Notes: generated by a model not told the origin, from the sequence alone. A stretch of DNA of 59,489 nucleotides from Paraburkholderia sp. C35 (GCF_003121405.1 NZ_QBUY01000051.1:1-59489); one strand, 5' to 3'; positions 1 through 9,262 are shown, numbered from the stretch's first letter. Program-made: numbers and translations.

Positions 1-16
1 ATGGTGTTCAGCGGCT

Positions 17-77
17 TTCTTTTGCCTACTTTTCTTTGCCGCTGCAAAGAAAAGTAGGTGCCGCCCCGCACAGGGGC
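17..77. repeat. 61-bp intergenic repeat, left copy
   Basis: The segment contains a near-palindrome, CTTTTCTTTGC followed by GCAAAGAAAAG, and then a GC-rich arm ending in GCACAGGGGC. The same element occurs in inverted orientation at 59429-59489 with only two or three differences. It lies outside genes. Elements of this look are scattered between genes in Paraburkholderia genomes, which is from memory. Its role is unknown; a bidirectional terminator or REP-like element is possible. Confidence 0.75.
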
Positions 78-137
78 GACGCATGAAGTACAGATACCAA
101 ATCGCGGACGCCAGCGAAACCAAACCCCGCCGACGCA

Positions 138-599
138 TCAATCCTGCTCGCTAACAGCCTTAATCAAATTATTCCGCAACGCGACAATCCCCTTCTGCAT
201 CTTGGCAAACTCATCCGACGTCAACCCACAGGCCTCCGTCAAATCCATACCAAACGCTTTCTCCCGCAGCTTCCGACCAGCCCTGGTCAAACTAACCCGA
301 ACTTGCCGCTCATCTTCAGGATCGCGCTGGCGCTCCAGATACCCCATCGCTTCGAGCTTCTTTAGAATCGGCGTCAACGTATTCGACTCGAGGAACAGCT
401 TCTCCCCAAGACTGCTGACCGTCTGATGATCTTCTTCCCACAGCGCAATCACCGTAATGTACTGCGTATAAGTCAGCCCCAATTCCTCGAGAATCGGCTT
501 GTAAGCCTTGCCAAAAGCCAGATTCGCCGAATAAACGGCAAAGCACAGGAAGTCGGCGAGTTTCGGATTCGAGTCTTCTGCCTTGGCGGTGGTCTTCAT
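138..599 (-). CDS. ohrR: OhrR-type MarR family peroxide-sensing repressor
   Basis: This is a 153-residue winged-helix MarR protein. The N-terminal LCFAVYSAN segment places Cys19 where OhrR carries its peroxide-reactive cysteine, and the following K-Y-K-P and Y-x-Q-Y elements fit OhrR. A second cysteine in EACGLT near the C-terminus suggests the two-Cys type, in which organic hydroperoxides lead to an intersubunit disulfide and release from DNA. The ATG at 599 is preferred over a longer reading because AGGA lies just upstream and homologues begin near here. No ohr peroxidase gene is visible; it may lie left of the window or elsewhere. The OhrR subfamily call is likely, but plain MarR remains possible. 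Confidence 0.8.
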   Translation of the reverse strand: MKTTAKAEDSNPKLADFLCFAVYSANLAFGKAYKPILEELGLTYTQYITVIALWEEDHQTVSSLGEKLFLESNTLTPILKKLEAMGYLERQRDPEDERQVRVSLTRAGRKLREKAFGMDLTEACGLTSDEFAKMQKGIVALRNNLIKAVSEQD

Positions 600-642
600 T
601 TGCGTCCTCGTCAACACGAGACGGATGTCTCTACAGGAACGC

Positions 643-671
643 ATTGTACATCGCGTGCGATTTAATCGCAA
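643..671 (-). promoter_or_regulatory. ohrR promoter with overlapping operator-like palindrome
   Basis: On the minus strand TTGCGA, a 17-nt spacer and TACAAT form a good sigma-70 promoter, with a start predicted about 37 nt before the ohrR ATG. The palindrome GCGATTTAATCGC (657-669) overlaps the -35 box and spacer, which is where an autorepressor would bind. The promoter is seen in the sequence; that OhrR binds there is inference. Confidence 0.55.
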
Positions 672-717
672 AAGCTTGACATGGCGCCAAGGTTTCAGAT
701 ATGCAGCGTCGGCGCGC

Positions 718-3700
718 TCAATACACGTCCCGCACGTAGCGCCGCTCTTTCGACATCGCGCCGACGTATTCTTCCGCGCGCTCCGCGCTCATCCCGCCAT
801 GCTGTGCGACAACGTCTTTCAGCGCAGCGTCGACATCCTTCGCCATCCGGCTCGCGTCGCCGCATACATAGAAGTGCGCGCCCTCTTCGAGCCACGTCCA
901 CAGTTGCGCGCCCTGCTCGCGCATCCGGTCCTGCACGTAGACCTTGTCAGCCTGATCCCGCGAGAACGCCAGATCGAGCCGCGTCAGCAAGCCGCTTTGC
1001 TGCATGCCTTCGAGTTCGTCGCGATAGTAGAAATCCGTGGCCGCGTGCTGCTCGCCGAAGAACAACCAGTTGCGACCCGTCGCGCCACGCGCGCTGCGCT
1101 CGTGCAGGAAGCCGCGGAACGGCGCGACGCCCGTGCCCGGCCCAACCATGATCATCGGCGTGTCGCCGCTGCGCGGCGGACGGAAATGCGCGGACTTCTG
1201 CACGACCACCGGCACGCTGACATCGTGCGCGCGATCCGCCAGAAACGTCGACGACACACCTTTGCGGTTGCGTCGTCCGTTGTTGTAGCGCACCGCCGCG
1301 ACCGTCAGATGCACTTCGCCTGCATGTGCCTTCGGACTCGATGCAATCGAATAGAGGCGCGGCTGCAGACGCTTGAGCACACCGAGCAATTCGTTTGCCG
1401 ACAGATCGGCGGGAAACTCGTGCAGCACATCGGCAAGTTGCTGGCCCCACAGCCATTGCTTCAGATCAGACTTGCGCTCTTCGGATAGCAGTTTCGCGAG
1501 CGCATCGTTGCGGCTGCGCGAAGCGATCAGTTGCAGCGCATCCATGCTCGGCCGCGCGATTTCATAGTGGTGCGTCAAGGCATCGGCGATCCGCATGTCG
1601 CCCACACCCGCCACATGCACGGGCGCATCCGCCTTCACACCCGACAGATCGATCAGTTCGTCGATCAGTTCCGGGCAATTCTTCGGCCATACGCCGAGCG
1701 CATCGCCGGCTTCGTATTCGAGGCTCGAATCGCCGATTGCAAGCGAGAAGTAGCGCGTGTCCTTCGATCCATTACGGTTCAGACGCAGATTCTCGACCAG
1801 CCGCGATTGCGCCGGACTCGCTTTCGATGGCGTCGCGCCCGGCAGCACGGCGGGAATCACGCCTTGCGCGGGCACTTCATACAGCGACGCATCGTCGGCC
1901 TTGATCTTCGCAATCACAGCTTCGAGCCACTTGTCGGCGGCCAGTTGAAAATCGGTGTCGCAATCGACCCGCGCATGCATGCGCTTCGCGCCGAGTTCGG
2001 AGAAGCGCGCATCGAGCTTGCGCCCATGGCCACAGAACTGGTCGTAGCTCGGATCACCGAACGCCAGCACTGCATACTGCTGATCCGCGAGGCGCGGCGC
2101 GCTGTCCGCCTGTAATGCATTCCAGAAGCTCTGACCGTTGTCGGGCGCATCGCCGTCGCCGAATGTGCTCGACATCAGCAGCACGTAGCGATGTTGCGCG
2201 AGCGCGGCAATCGGAAAGTCCGCCATACACGACATGCGGATCTCGAAGCCGGACTCCATCAATTGCGTCGCATATTGCTCGGTCAACGCTTCGATGTTGC
2301 CCGTTTGCGAGGCCCACAACAGCGCAACCTTCGGCCGTGGATGCGCGATACGCACGGCGGATGCGCCGTCCGTTGCGGGTGTTGTCATCGCGACAGGCAT
2401 GGCCGGTTGCGGCTCAGCGCGGCTGAACAGTCCCGCCAGTACACCATCGAACCACACACGCGCCTGCGCAGATAGCGGCGCGCTCGCGGGCAACGTGGGC
2501 ACACCACGCGCCTCACCCTGCGACGAACGCAAGCCGCTCACAAAACCCGCCATATAGAGCCGCGCGGCATCGTCCAGTGTCGGCGCGGGCGTGTCGGTGA
2601 TGCCGAGCAAGGCGGCAAGAGCGTCGATGCGGGACATATCCAGTTCCTGTGGCTGACGGACGACGGCAGCAGGCATCTCCGTCGCGATTGCATTGGGTGC
2701 TTCGGTATCGTGCGGCAGCGTCTCGACCAGTGCCGCTTCCACGCGCGTCAGCGACACCGCGCAGAATTTCAGCTCGGGCTGCTGCGAGATCGCGTCGACG
2801 GCATCGCTCGTCACCGCGTTGATGCACAGGTCGTCGCCATACACGTCGTTCCAGTGCATCGGCGCAAAGCAGTTGCCGGGACGCACGCGCTCCGTGACGA
2901 CGGCGGGCAGCACCGCGCGTCCACGGCGCGAGCGGACTTCGACGCGGTCCTTGTCGCGTACGCCAAGCGACGCCGCATCTTCCGGATGCAACTCGACGAA
3001 GGGCGCAGGGTTCAGCTTGTTGAGCATCGGCACCTTGCCCGTCTTCGTCATCGTGTGCCATTGATGTTGCAGACGTCCCGTGTTCAGCACGATGGGAAAT
3101 TCCGCGCCCGGCATCTCGGCAGGATCGACATGCGGACGCGCAAAGAACATCGCCTTGCCGCTCGTGGTCGGAAATGCGAGCGCAGGGCGCGTGCCGTCGG
3201 GCAGCGTCTTCAGCGACTGACTGACGCCGTCGTTGATATAGCGCAGCGGATTGCGATCCGACGCAGCATCGGGCGCACACGGCCATTGCAGTGATGTTTC
3301 GCGCAAGCGTGCATGGCTCGCGCCGCGCAGGTCGTAGCCTGTTTTCGGATTCGACATGCGCGTGATTTCGTCGAACACGTCCGCTGCCGATGCATACGTG
3401 AACGCGTCCGCAAACCCCATCTCGCACGCAACGCGCGCGATGATCTGCCAGTCGGCGAGCGCGGCGCCTGGCGGCTCGATCGCCTGTTGCATCAGCGTCA
3501 TGTTGCGCTCGGAGTTGATCATCACGCCTTCCGCCTCGGCCCAGAGCGCGCCTGGCAGCAGCACGTCGGCGTAGCGGTTGGTTTCCGTGTCGAGAAACGC
3601 ATCCTGCGCGATCACCAGTTCGGCGGCCTGCAAACCGGCAATCACCGTCTGCCGGTTCGCCACGCTTGCCACCGGATTCGTGCAGATGATCCAGCATGCC

Positions 3701-4887
3701 TTGATGTCGCCCGCTGCCATGCGCGAGAACATATCGATCGTGCCGCCGCCGAGCTTCGTCGTGAGCGTGCCGCGCGGCACTTCCCACAGATCCTCGATGA
3801 ACGCGCGGTCTTCTTCGACCAGCACCGAGCGCTGGCCCGGCAAGCCCGGACCCATATAGCCCATCTCGCGTCCGCCCATCGCGTTTGGCTGACCTGTCAG
3901 CGAAAACGGACCGCTGCCCGGACGACAGATCTTGCCCGTCGCCAGATGCAGATTGCAGATCGCGTTGGTGTTCCACGTGCCGTGCGTGCTCTGGTTCAGG
4001 CCCATCGTCCAGCAACTGATCCACTCGGGCGCGTCACCGATCCATTGCGCGGCCTGGCGGATCTCGGCTTCAGGAATACCCGTGATCGCAGCAACTTTCT
4101 CGGGCGTGTAATCGTCGAGGAACGCGGGCATCGCGTCCCAGCCGTCCGTGAACTGTGCGATGAATTGCGGGTCCGTGTGCCCGTTTTTGTGCAGCAGATG
4201 CAGCAGGCCATTGAGCAGCGCAAGGTCGGTGCCCGGCTTGATCTGCATGAACAGATTGGCTTTGTCGGCCGTCGTATTGCGGCGCGGATCGACGACGATC
4301 AGCTTCGCGCCCGCTTTCACGCGATCCATCATGCGCAGAAAAAGGATCGGATGACAGTCGGCCATGTTTGCGCCGATCACGAAGAACAGATTGGCCTTGT
4401 CGAAATCCTGATACGAGCCGGGCGGGCCGTCCGCACCCAGCGACAACTTATAGCCGCTACCCGCGCTCGCCATGCACAGCCGCGAATTCGACTCGATGTT
4501 ATTGGTGCCGACAAAGCCCTTCGCGAGCTTGTTGACGAGGTACTGCGCCTCGATCGACATCTGGCCCGACACGTAGAACGACAGTGCATCGGGACCGTGC
4601 TCATCGAGAATCGCGCGCAGACGGCGAGCGGTGTCGGGAATCGCGAGATCGACGGGAACGGGAATGGGATCGGCGTCGCGCGTGCGGCGCTCGAATGCGC
4701 TTTCGAGGCGGCCGGACTTACGCAGCGCCACGTGCGCCGATTGCCCCTTCGTGCACAAACGCCCGTAGTTGGTCGGATGATCCTTGTCGCCCGAAATCTT
4801 GATGACCTGTCCGTCCTCGACGTGCAGCACCATCCCGCAGCCGACGCCGCAGTAGGGGCAAACCGTCTTGATGTTCTCGCACGTCAT
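718..4887 (-). CDS. nasA: Assimilatory nitrate reductase fused to CysJ-type flavoprotein reductase
   Basis: A 1389-residue fusion. Residues 1-720 form a molybdopterin nitrate reductase: a 4Fe-4S site at C10, C13, C17 and C45, a likely Mo-ligand Cys138 in RLCMAS, and a dinucleotide-binding domain from about 595. Residues 853-1000 are a flavodoxin domain (FMN; SQTGNIE), 1025-1230 an FAD domain (RLYSIASSP) and 1245-1389 an NADPH domain (GPGTGVAPFRG) ending in RYVRDVY, the usual tail of CysJ. The enzyme probably takes electrons from NADPH through FAD and FMN to reduce nitrate to nitrite in the cytoplasm, replacing a separate NasC. It is the last gene of narK-nirB-nirD-nasA, 20 nt after nirD. The domain order is clear; the electron donor is inferred from family knowledge. 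Confidence 0.93.
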   Translation of the reverse strand: MTCENIKTVCPYCGVGCGMVLHVEDGQVIKISGDKDHPTNYGRLCTKGQSAHVALRKSGRLESAFERRTRDADPIPVPVDLAIPDTARRLRAILDEHGPDALSFYVSGQMSIEAQYLVNKLAKGFVGTNNIESNSRLCMASAGSGYKLSLGADGPPGSYQDFDKANLFFVIGANMADCHPILFLRMMDRVKAGAKLIVVDPRRNTTADKANLFMQIKPGTDLALLNGLLHLLHKNGHTDPQFIAQFTDGWDAMPAFLDDYTPEKVAAITGIPEAEIRQAAQWIGDAPEWISCWTMGLNQSTHGTWNTNAICNLHLATGKICRPGSGPFSLTGQPNAMGGREMGYMGPGLPGQRSVLVEEDRAFIEDLWEVPRGTLTTKLGGGTIDMFSRMAAGDIKACWIICTNPVASVANRQTVIAGLQAAELVIAQDAFLDTETNRYADVLLPGALWAEAEGVMINSERNMTLMQQAIEPPGAALADWQIIARVACEMGFADAFTYASAADVFDEITRMSNPKTGYDLRGASHARLRETSLQWPCAPDAASDRNPLRYINDGVSQSLKTLPDGTRPALAFPTTSGKAMFFARPHVDPAEMPGAEFPIVLNTGRLQHQWHTMTKTGKVPMLNKLNPAPFVELHPEDAASLGVRDKDRVEVRSRRGRAVLPAVVTERVRPGNCFAPMHWNDVYGDDLCINAVTSDAVDAISQQPELKFCAVSLTRVEAALVETLPHDTEAPNAIATEMPAAVVRQPQELDMSRIDALAALLGITDTPAPTLDDAARLYMAGFVSGLRSSQGEARGVPTLPASAPLSAQARVWFDGVLAGLFSRAEPQPAMPVAMTTPATDGASAVRIAHPRPKVALLWASQTGNIEALTEQYATQLMESGFEIRMSCMADFPIAALAQHRYVLLMSSTFGDGDAPDNGQSFWNALQADSAPRLADQQYAVLAFGDPSYDQFCGHGRKLDARFSELGAKRMHARVDCDTDFQLAADKWLEAVIAKIKADDASLYEVPAQGVIPAVLPGATPSKASPAQSRLVENLRLNRNGSKDTRYFSLAIGDSSLEYEAGDALGVWPKNCPELIDELIDLSGVKADAPVHVAGVGDMRIADALTHHYEIARPSMDALQLIASRSRNDALAKLLSEERKSDLKQWLWGQQLADVLHEFPADLSANELLGVLKRLQPRLYSIASSPKAHAGEVHLTVAAVRYNNGRRNRKGVSSTFLADRAHDVSVPVVVQKSAHFRPPRSGDTPMIMVGPGTGVAPFRGFLHERSARGATGRNWLFFGEQHAATDFYYRDELEGMQQSGLLTRLDLAFSRDQADKVYVQDRMREQGAQLWTWLEEGAHFYVCGDASRMAKDVDAALKDVVAQHGGMSAERAEEYVGAMSKERRYVRDVY

Positions 4888-4907
4888 CGTCGGGATCTAT
4901 CCGTCGT

Positions 4908-5255
4908 TCAGGCCGAAATCCACACACGCCCGTCTTCGACGCGCGCGGCAAACGCGCTGACGGACCTCTCAGGCGCTTCGAGACACTCGCCCGTGCGCAG
5001 ATCGAAGTGCTGCTTATAGATCGGCGAAGCGACCACGACGCGCTCGCCAAGGCTGCCGATCAAGCCGCGCGACAGCACGGCCGCTTGCGAGTTGGGATCG
5101 AAGTTATCGATGGCGAAGACGCCGCCGCGCTCGCCTTCCACGCGAAACACGGCGACCTGCTCGCCGTTGACGAGCGCGCAGACGCCTGTGTTCGGCACGA
5201 TATCGTCGAGTGCGCAGATGGACGTCCAGGTAGTCGGCAGACGGTCGTTGTTCAT
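4908..5255 (-). CDS. nirD: Nitrite reductase (NADH) small subunit
   Basis: A 115-residue NirD. It has the Rieske-like fold pattern, but where true Rieske proteins carry Cys-x-His it has NFDPNSQAAVLSRG, so no [2Fe-2S] ligands are present, as expected for the NirD family. KQHFDLRTGECLE matches the conserved C-terminal half. It partners with NirB in the cytoplasmic reduction of nitrite to ammonium. GGAG stands seven bases before the ATG. The gene lies 40 nt downstream of nirB and 20 nt upstream of the nitrate reductase fusion, so it is co-transcribed. Confidence 0.94.
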   Translation of the reverse strand: MNNDRLPTTWTSICALDDIVPNTGVCALVNGEQVAVFRVEGERGGVFAIDNFDPNSQAAVLSRGLIGSLGERVVVASPIYKQHFDLRTGECLEAPERSVSAFAARVEDGRVWISA

Positions 5256-5295
5256 GTCGTGCTCCGTTCTATCGATGTGTGAATGAGTGCTTCAA

Positions 5296-7857
5296 TCAAA
5301 CCGTTTCAGCCGAATCTGCCGTCTGCTCGACCACGACAGGAATGCGAACAGGACGTTGCCGTTCTTCAGGCGTAGCAGGACGAATCTGGCCGCGCGTGGC
5401 GACGAAGCTGACGTTGTCGTCGGCGCTGTCGCTGTTGACGAAGTGACGGAAGCGCTTGCGCGTTTCAGGGTCCGTGACGGCCTTCTTCCACTCGCATTCG
5501 TAGGTGTCGACCACATGCTGCATTTCCGCTTCGAGTTCAGCGGCAATGCCGAGCTTGTCGTTGATGACGACGTCTCGCAGATACTCGAGGCCACCTTCGA
5601 GGCTTTCGCGCCAGACGCTCGTGCGTTGCAGGCGGTCTGCCGTGCGCACGTAGAACATCAGGAAGCGATCGATATAGCGGATCAGCGTCTCGCGATCCAG
5701 GTCCGATGCGATCAGTTCGGCATGGCGCGGTTTCATCCCGCCGTTGCCGCACACGTACAGATTCCAGCCCTTATCGGTTGCGATGATGCCGACGTCCTTG
5801 CCTTGCGCTTCCGCGCACTCGCGCGTGCAGCCCGACACCGCGAATTTCAGCTTGTGCGGCGAACGCAGGCCCTTGTAGCGGTTTTCGATGTCGATAGCGA
5901 GGCCGACGGAATCGTCGACACCATAACGGCACCACGTCGAACCCACGCACGATTTCACCGTGCGCAGCGACTTGCCGTACGCGTGACCCGACTCGAATCC
6001 GGCGGCAATCAGCTCTTCCCAGATCGACGGCAACTGCTCGACACGCGCGCCGAACAGATCGACGCGTTGCCCGCCCGTGACCTTCGTATAAAGACCATAC
6101 TTCTTTGCCACCTGGCCGACGGCGATCAGACCGTCCGGCGTCACCTCGCCGCCCGGCATGCGCGGCACGACGGAGTACGTGCCGTCGCGCTGGATATTCG
6201 CGAGGTAGTAGTCGTTCGTGTCCTGCAGGCTCGCGTGTTCCTTCTTCAGCACGAACTCGTTCCAGCACGACGCGAGAATGCCGGCGACAGCGGGCTTGCA
6301 GATATCGCAGCCAAGGCCGTGGCCATGTTTGTCGAGCAGCGCACCGAAGGTCTCGATACGTTCGACGCGAACGATGTGATACAACTCCTGGCGCGAGAAC
6401 GGGAAGTGCTCGCACAGATGATTGTTGACGGCGAGACCCTGCTTCTTCATCTCGGCCTTCATCACCTGCGTGACGAGTGGCACGCAGCCGCCGCATGCCG
6501 TCCCTGCTTTCGTCGCGCTCTTCACATCGCCGATCGTCGTCGCGCCAGCGCATACCGATGCGCAGATCGCGCCCTTCGAGATGTTGTTGCACGAACAGAT
6601 CTGCGCGCCGTCGGGCAACGCATCGACGCCGAGTGCCGGTTTGGCGTTGCCATCGGCTTGCGGCAGGATCAGAAATTCCGGCGATTCCGGCAACTGGATG
6701 CGGTTCAGCATCATCTGCAGCAGCGTGCCGTATTCGCTTGCGTCGCCAACCATCACGCCGCCGAGCAGATACTTGCCGCAATCGGACACAACCAGCTTCT
6801 TGTAGACCTGCTTGCGCTCGTCGCTGAACTGATACGTGCGGCTGCCTGCCGTCGCGCCGTGCGCATCGCCGAGACTTGCGACGTCCACGCCCATCAGCTT
6901 GAGCTTCGTGCTCATGTCCGCGCCTGCGAACGCGGCATCCGCATCGCCTAGCAACTGCTTCGCCGTCACGCGCGCCATGTCATAACCAGGCGCCACGAGA
7001 CCGAAAATCTGCCCGTTCCACAGCGCGCATTCGCCGATCGCATAGATGTCGGCATCACTCGTGCGGCACTGGTTGTCGATCACGATCCCGCCGCGCGGGC
7101 CGACTTCCAGACCGCTCGACCGCGCGATGTCGTCGCGTGGACGGATACCGGCGGAGAACACGATCATGTCGGTGTCGAGATGGCTGCCGTCGGCGAACTG
7201 CATGCGGTGCGTGCCATCTTCACCATCGACGATCTCCAGCGTGTTCTTCTGCGTATGCACCGTCACGCCGAGTTCTTCGATCTTGCCGCGCAGCATCTTG
7301 CCGCCGCCATCGTCAACCTGTACGGCCATCAGGCGCGGTGCGAATTCGACCACGTGCGTATCGAGGCCGAGATCGCGCAACGCCTTCGCGCATTCGAGAC
7401 CCAGCAAACCGCCCCCCACGACAACGCCCGTTTTCGAGCGCGCGCCGCACTCCTGCATCGCTTCGAGATCTTCGATGGTGCGATAGACGAAGCAGTCCTT
7501 CCGATCCTTGCCGGGCACGGGCGGCACGAATGCATACGCTCCGCTGGCGATCACGAGTTTGTCGTACGACAGTGTTTCACCCGTCGAGGTCGTCACCGTG
7601 TGTGCGTCGCGATCGATCGATACGGCTTTCGCATTCAGGCGCAACACCATGTCGTCGCGCTCGAAGAAGCCGGGCGCGACCAGCGAGAGATCGTCTGCCG
7701 ACTTGCCCGAGAAGAACTCTGACAGATGCACGCGATCGTAGGCGGCGCGCGGCTCCTCGCACAGCACGGTGATATCGAGGCGTGCGGCGCTTTGTTCCGC
7801 GAGGCATTCGAGCAGTTTGTGGCCGACCATGCCGTGGCCGATAACGATGACTTTCAT
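5296..7857 (-). CDS. nirB: Nitrite reductase (NADH) large subunit
   Basis: An 853-residue NirB of normal length. It starts with a pyridine-nucleotide-disulfide oxidoreductase module (VIGHGMVGH for FAD near residue 6; GGGLLGLE for NADH near 148). A BFD-like [2Fe-2S] module follows, with C421, C423, C455 and C458. Two ferredoxin-like sulfite/nitrite reductase halves come next, and C637, C643, C677 and C681 bind the 4Fe-4S/siroheme centre. It catalyses six-electron reduction of nitrite to ammonium with NADH. I chose the ATG at 7857, which starts exactly at the FAD-binding strand; a 44-residue in-frame extension lacks any domain. Siroheme synthesis genes are not in the window. Confidence 0.95.
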   Translation of the reverse strand: MKVIVIGHGMVGHKLLECLAEQSAARLDITVLCEEPRAAYDRVHLSEFFSGKSADDLSLVAPGFFERDDMVLRLNAKAVSIDRDAHTVTTSTGETLSYDKLVIASGAYAFVPPVPGKDRKDCFVYRTIEDLEAMQECGARSKTGVVVGGGLLGLECAKALRDLGLDTHVVEFAPRLMAVQVDDGGGKMLRGKIEELGVTVHTQKNTLEIVDGEDGTHRMQFADGSHLDTDMIVFSAGIRPRDDIARSSGLEVGPRGGIVIDNQCRTSDADIYAIGECALWNGQIFGLVAPGYDMARVTAKQLLGDADAAFAGADMSTKLKLMGVDVASLGDAHGATAGSRTYQFSDERKQVYKKLVVSDCGKYLLGGVMVGDASEYGTLLQMMLNRIQLPESPEFLILPQADGNAKPALGVDALPDGAQICSCNNISKGAICASVCAGATTIGDVKSATKAGTACGGCVPLVTQVMKAEMKKQGLAVNNHLCEHFPFSRQELYHIVRVERIETFGALLDKHGHGLGCDICKPAVAGILASCWNEFVLKKEHASLQDTNDYYLANIQRDGTYSVVPRMPGGEVTPDGLIAVGQVAKKYGLYTKVTGGQRVDLFGARVEQLPSIWEELIAAGFESGHAYGKSLRTVKSCVGSTWCRYGVDDSVGLAIDIENRYKGLRSPHKLKFAVSGCTRECAEAQGKDVGIIATDKGWNLYVCGNGGMKPRHAELIASDLDRETLIRYIDRFLMFYVRTADRLQRTSVWRESLEGGLEYLRDVVINDKLGIAAELEAEMQHVVDTYECEWKKAVTDPETRKRFRHFVNSDSADDNVSFVATRGQIRPATPEERQRPVRIPVVVEQTADSAETV

Positions 7858-7891
7858 GTCGCCGATCCTGTCAGAGAGGGGATGCGTTGAT

Positions 7892-9193
7892 TTAATTCGT
7901 TGCGCCGAACGCGGCTTCGCGCGCGCTGTGCTCGGCGGAAAAGCGCACGGCCACCGCGCAGATCGCCGATGCCAGCACGAGGCCGCCAAGCGTCATCAGC
8001 GTTTGATGCAGGTCGCCCATGCCTTTCGCGAGAAAGCCTGCCGCCACTGCACCGACATTGCCGCCCGCGCCGACGATGCCCGCCACGCCGCCGAGCGCCT
8101 TGCGGTCGATGAACGGCACCAGTGCGTAGGTCGCGCCACACGCCATATGCGTGAAGAGACCGAACACCAGCATCGCGAGCACGGCGAGCGCCGCGTGGCT
8201 CGCTTGCGAGAACAGCAACAGGCCCGCGCCTTCGCCGGCGATCAGCACGAACAGCAGCATCGAGCGCGCCGACAGACCGCGATGCTTCGCGCCCCAGTCC
8301 GACAGCAGGCCGCCAAGCGGACGCGCAACAATCGCGAGCAGGCCAAAACTGCCCGCAGCGAAACCGGCGTCGCGCAGCGAGAGCTGGAAGTGATCGACGT
8401 AGTAGATCGCCGCGACGTTGTGAATGAACACTTCGACGCCGAAGCACGCGGCATAGGTGACGAACAGCATCCACACGCGATAGTTGCGCGACGCCGTGAG
8501 CAGGCTCGCCCAGCCGCCTTTCTTGCCGCTATCGATGGTGATGCCGCGTGCACGCAGCGCACTGAAGTTACCTTGCGGGCAGTCTTGCGTGTAACGCCAG
8601 TAGAGCGACGCCATCACGGGCATCGCGAGGCCCGGCAGGACCAGCGTGAGCCGCCATGCATCGCCATTGCCTGCGCCGAGCGCGACGATGCCCGCGAGCA
8701 TCAACGGCACGAAAATCTGCGCGGCGCCTGCGCCCGCGTTGCCCCAACCCGCGCTCGTTGCGTTCGCCGTGCCGACCACGTTCGGCGCGAACATCACCGA
8801 CGTGTGGTACTGCGTGATCACGAAGCTCGCGCCGACTGCGCCGATGCCGAGCCGGCACAGCAGGAAGGTGGTGTAGTCGTGCGCGAGCGCGGCGCCGAGC
8901 ACGGGTAGCGCGCCCAGCGTCATCAACGCAACGTAGACCTTGCGCGGACCGAAGCGGTCGCACATCGGTCCGACGATCAGACGCACCAGAATCGTGATGG
9001 CGACCGCTGCGATGTTGATGTTGGCCACCTGATCGGCGGTGAGATGAAACTCCTGCTTGATGAGCGGCATCAGCGGCGCGCACGCGAACCACGCGAAAAA
9101 GCAGACGAAGAACGCCATCCACGCGAAGTGGAAAGCGCGCATCGCGGGCGTGCGCCAGTTCAGCAGATCGATCGAGGTGGCTTTGTCGGTCAT
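7892..9193 (-). CDS. narK: Nitrate/nitrite MFS transporter (NarK/NasA type)
   Basis: A 433-residue, 12-helix major facilitator of the nitrate/nitrite porter family. The helix-2/3 loop GPMCDRFGPRK and the glycine/alanine-rich nitrate signature in helix 5 (SAGWGNAGAGAAQ) are diagnostic. As first gene of the assimilation operon it most likely imports nitrate; nitrite export by related NarK proteins cannot be excluded from sequence. The stop lies 34 nt before nirB. Transcription would begin in the structured region upstream (9194-9497). Confidence 0.92.
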   Translation of the reverse strand: MTDKATSIDLLNWRTPAMRAFHFAWMAFFVCFFAWFACAPLMPLIKQEFHLTADQVANINIAAVAITILVRLIVGPMCDRFGPRKVYVALMTLGALPVLGAALAHDYTTFLLCRLGIGAVGASFVITQYHTSVMFAPNVVGTANATSAGWGNAGAGAAQIFVPLMLAGIVALGAGNGDAWRLTLVLPGLAMPVMASLYWRYTQDCPQGNFSALRARGITIDSGKKGGWASLLTASRNYRVWMLFVTYAACFGVEVFIHNVAAIYYVDHFQLSLRDAGFAAGSFGLLAIVARPLGGLLSDWGAKHRGLSARSMLLFVLIAGEGAGLLLFSQASHAALAVLAMLVFGLFTHMACGATYALVPFIDRKALGGVAGIVGAGGNVGAVAAGFLAKGMGDLHQTLMTLGGLVLASAICAVAVRFSAEHSAREAAFGATN

Positions 9194-9215
9194 GTTTCCG
9201 GGCCTGTAAACGACT

Positions 9216-9262
9216 ACGGCGTCCCGCGAATCGGGTGCGAGACCAGATTCAGGGGACGCCGT
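9216..9262 (-). promoter_or_regulatory. Long stem-loop in the nitrate operon leader
   Basis: ACGGCGTCCC and GGGACGCCGT form a perfect 10-bp stem. Inside it GAATC pairs with GATTC (5 bp), and inside that GGT pairs with ACC around a 5-nt loop, separated by a 2x2 and a 1x1 internal loop. The structure ends 22 nt before the narK ATG on the transcribed strand. No U-tract follows, so it is not an intrinsic terminator. Protein-controlled leader RNAs of the NasR/NasT (ANTAR) type regulate nitrate assimilation operons in other proteobacteria. Whether this hairpin has that role, or masks translation, is inference. Confidence 0.5.

Noticed and set aside
3313..5019. 568-codon open frame on the plus strand opposite the nitrate reductase
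   Set aside because: It is Arg/His/Ala-rich with no domain and lies fully antisense to an unmistakable gene. Long shadow frames are expected at this GC content; the same applies to 5287-6951 and 14661-16310.
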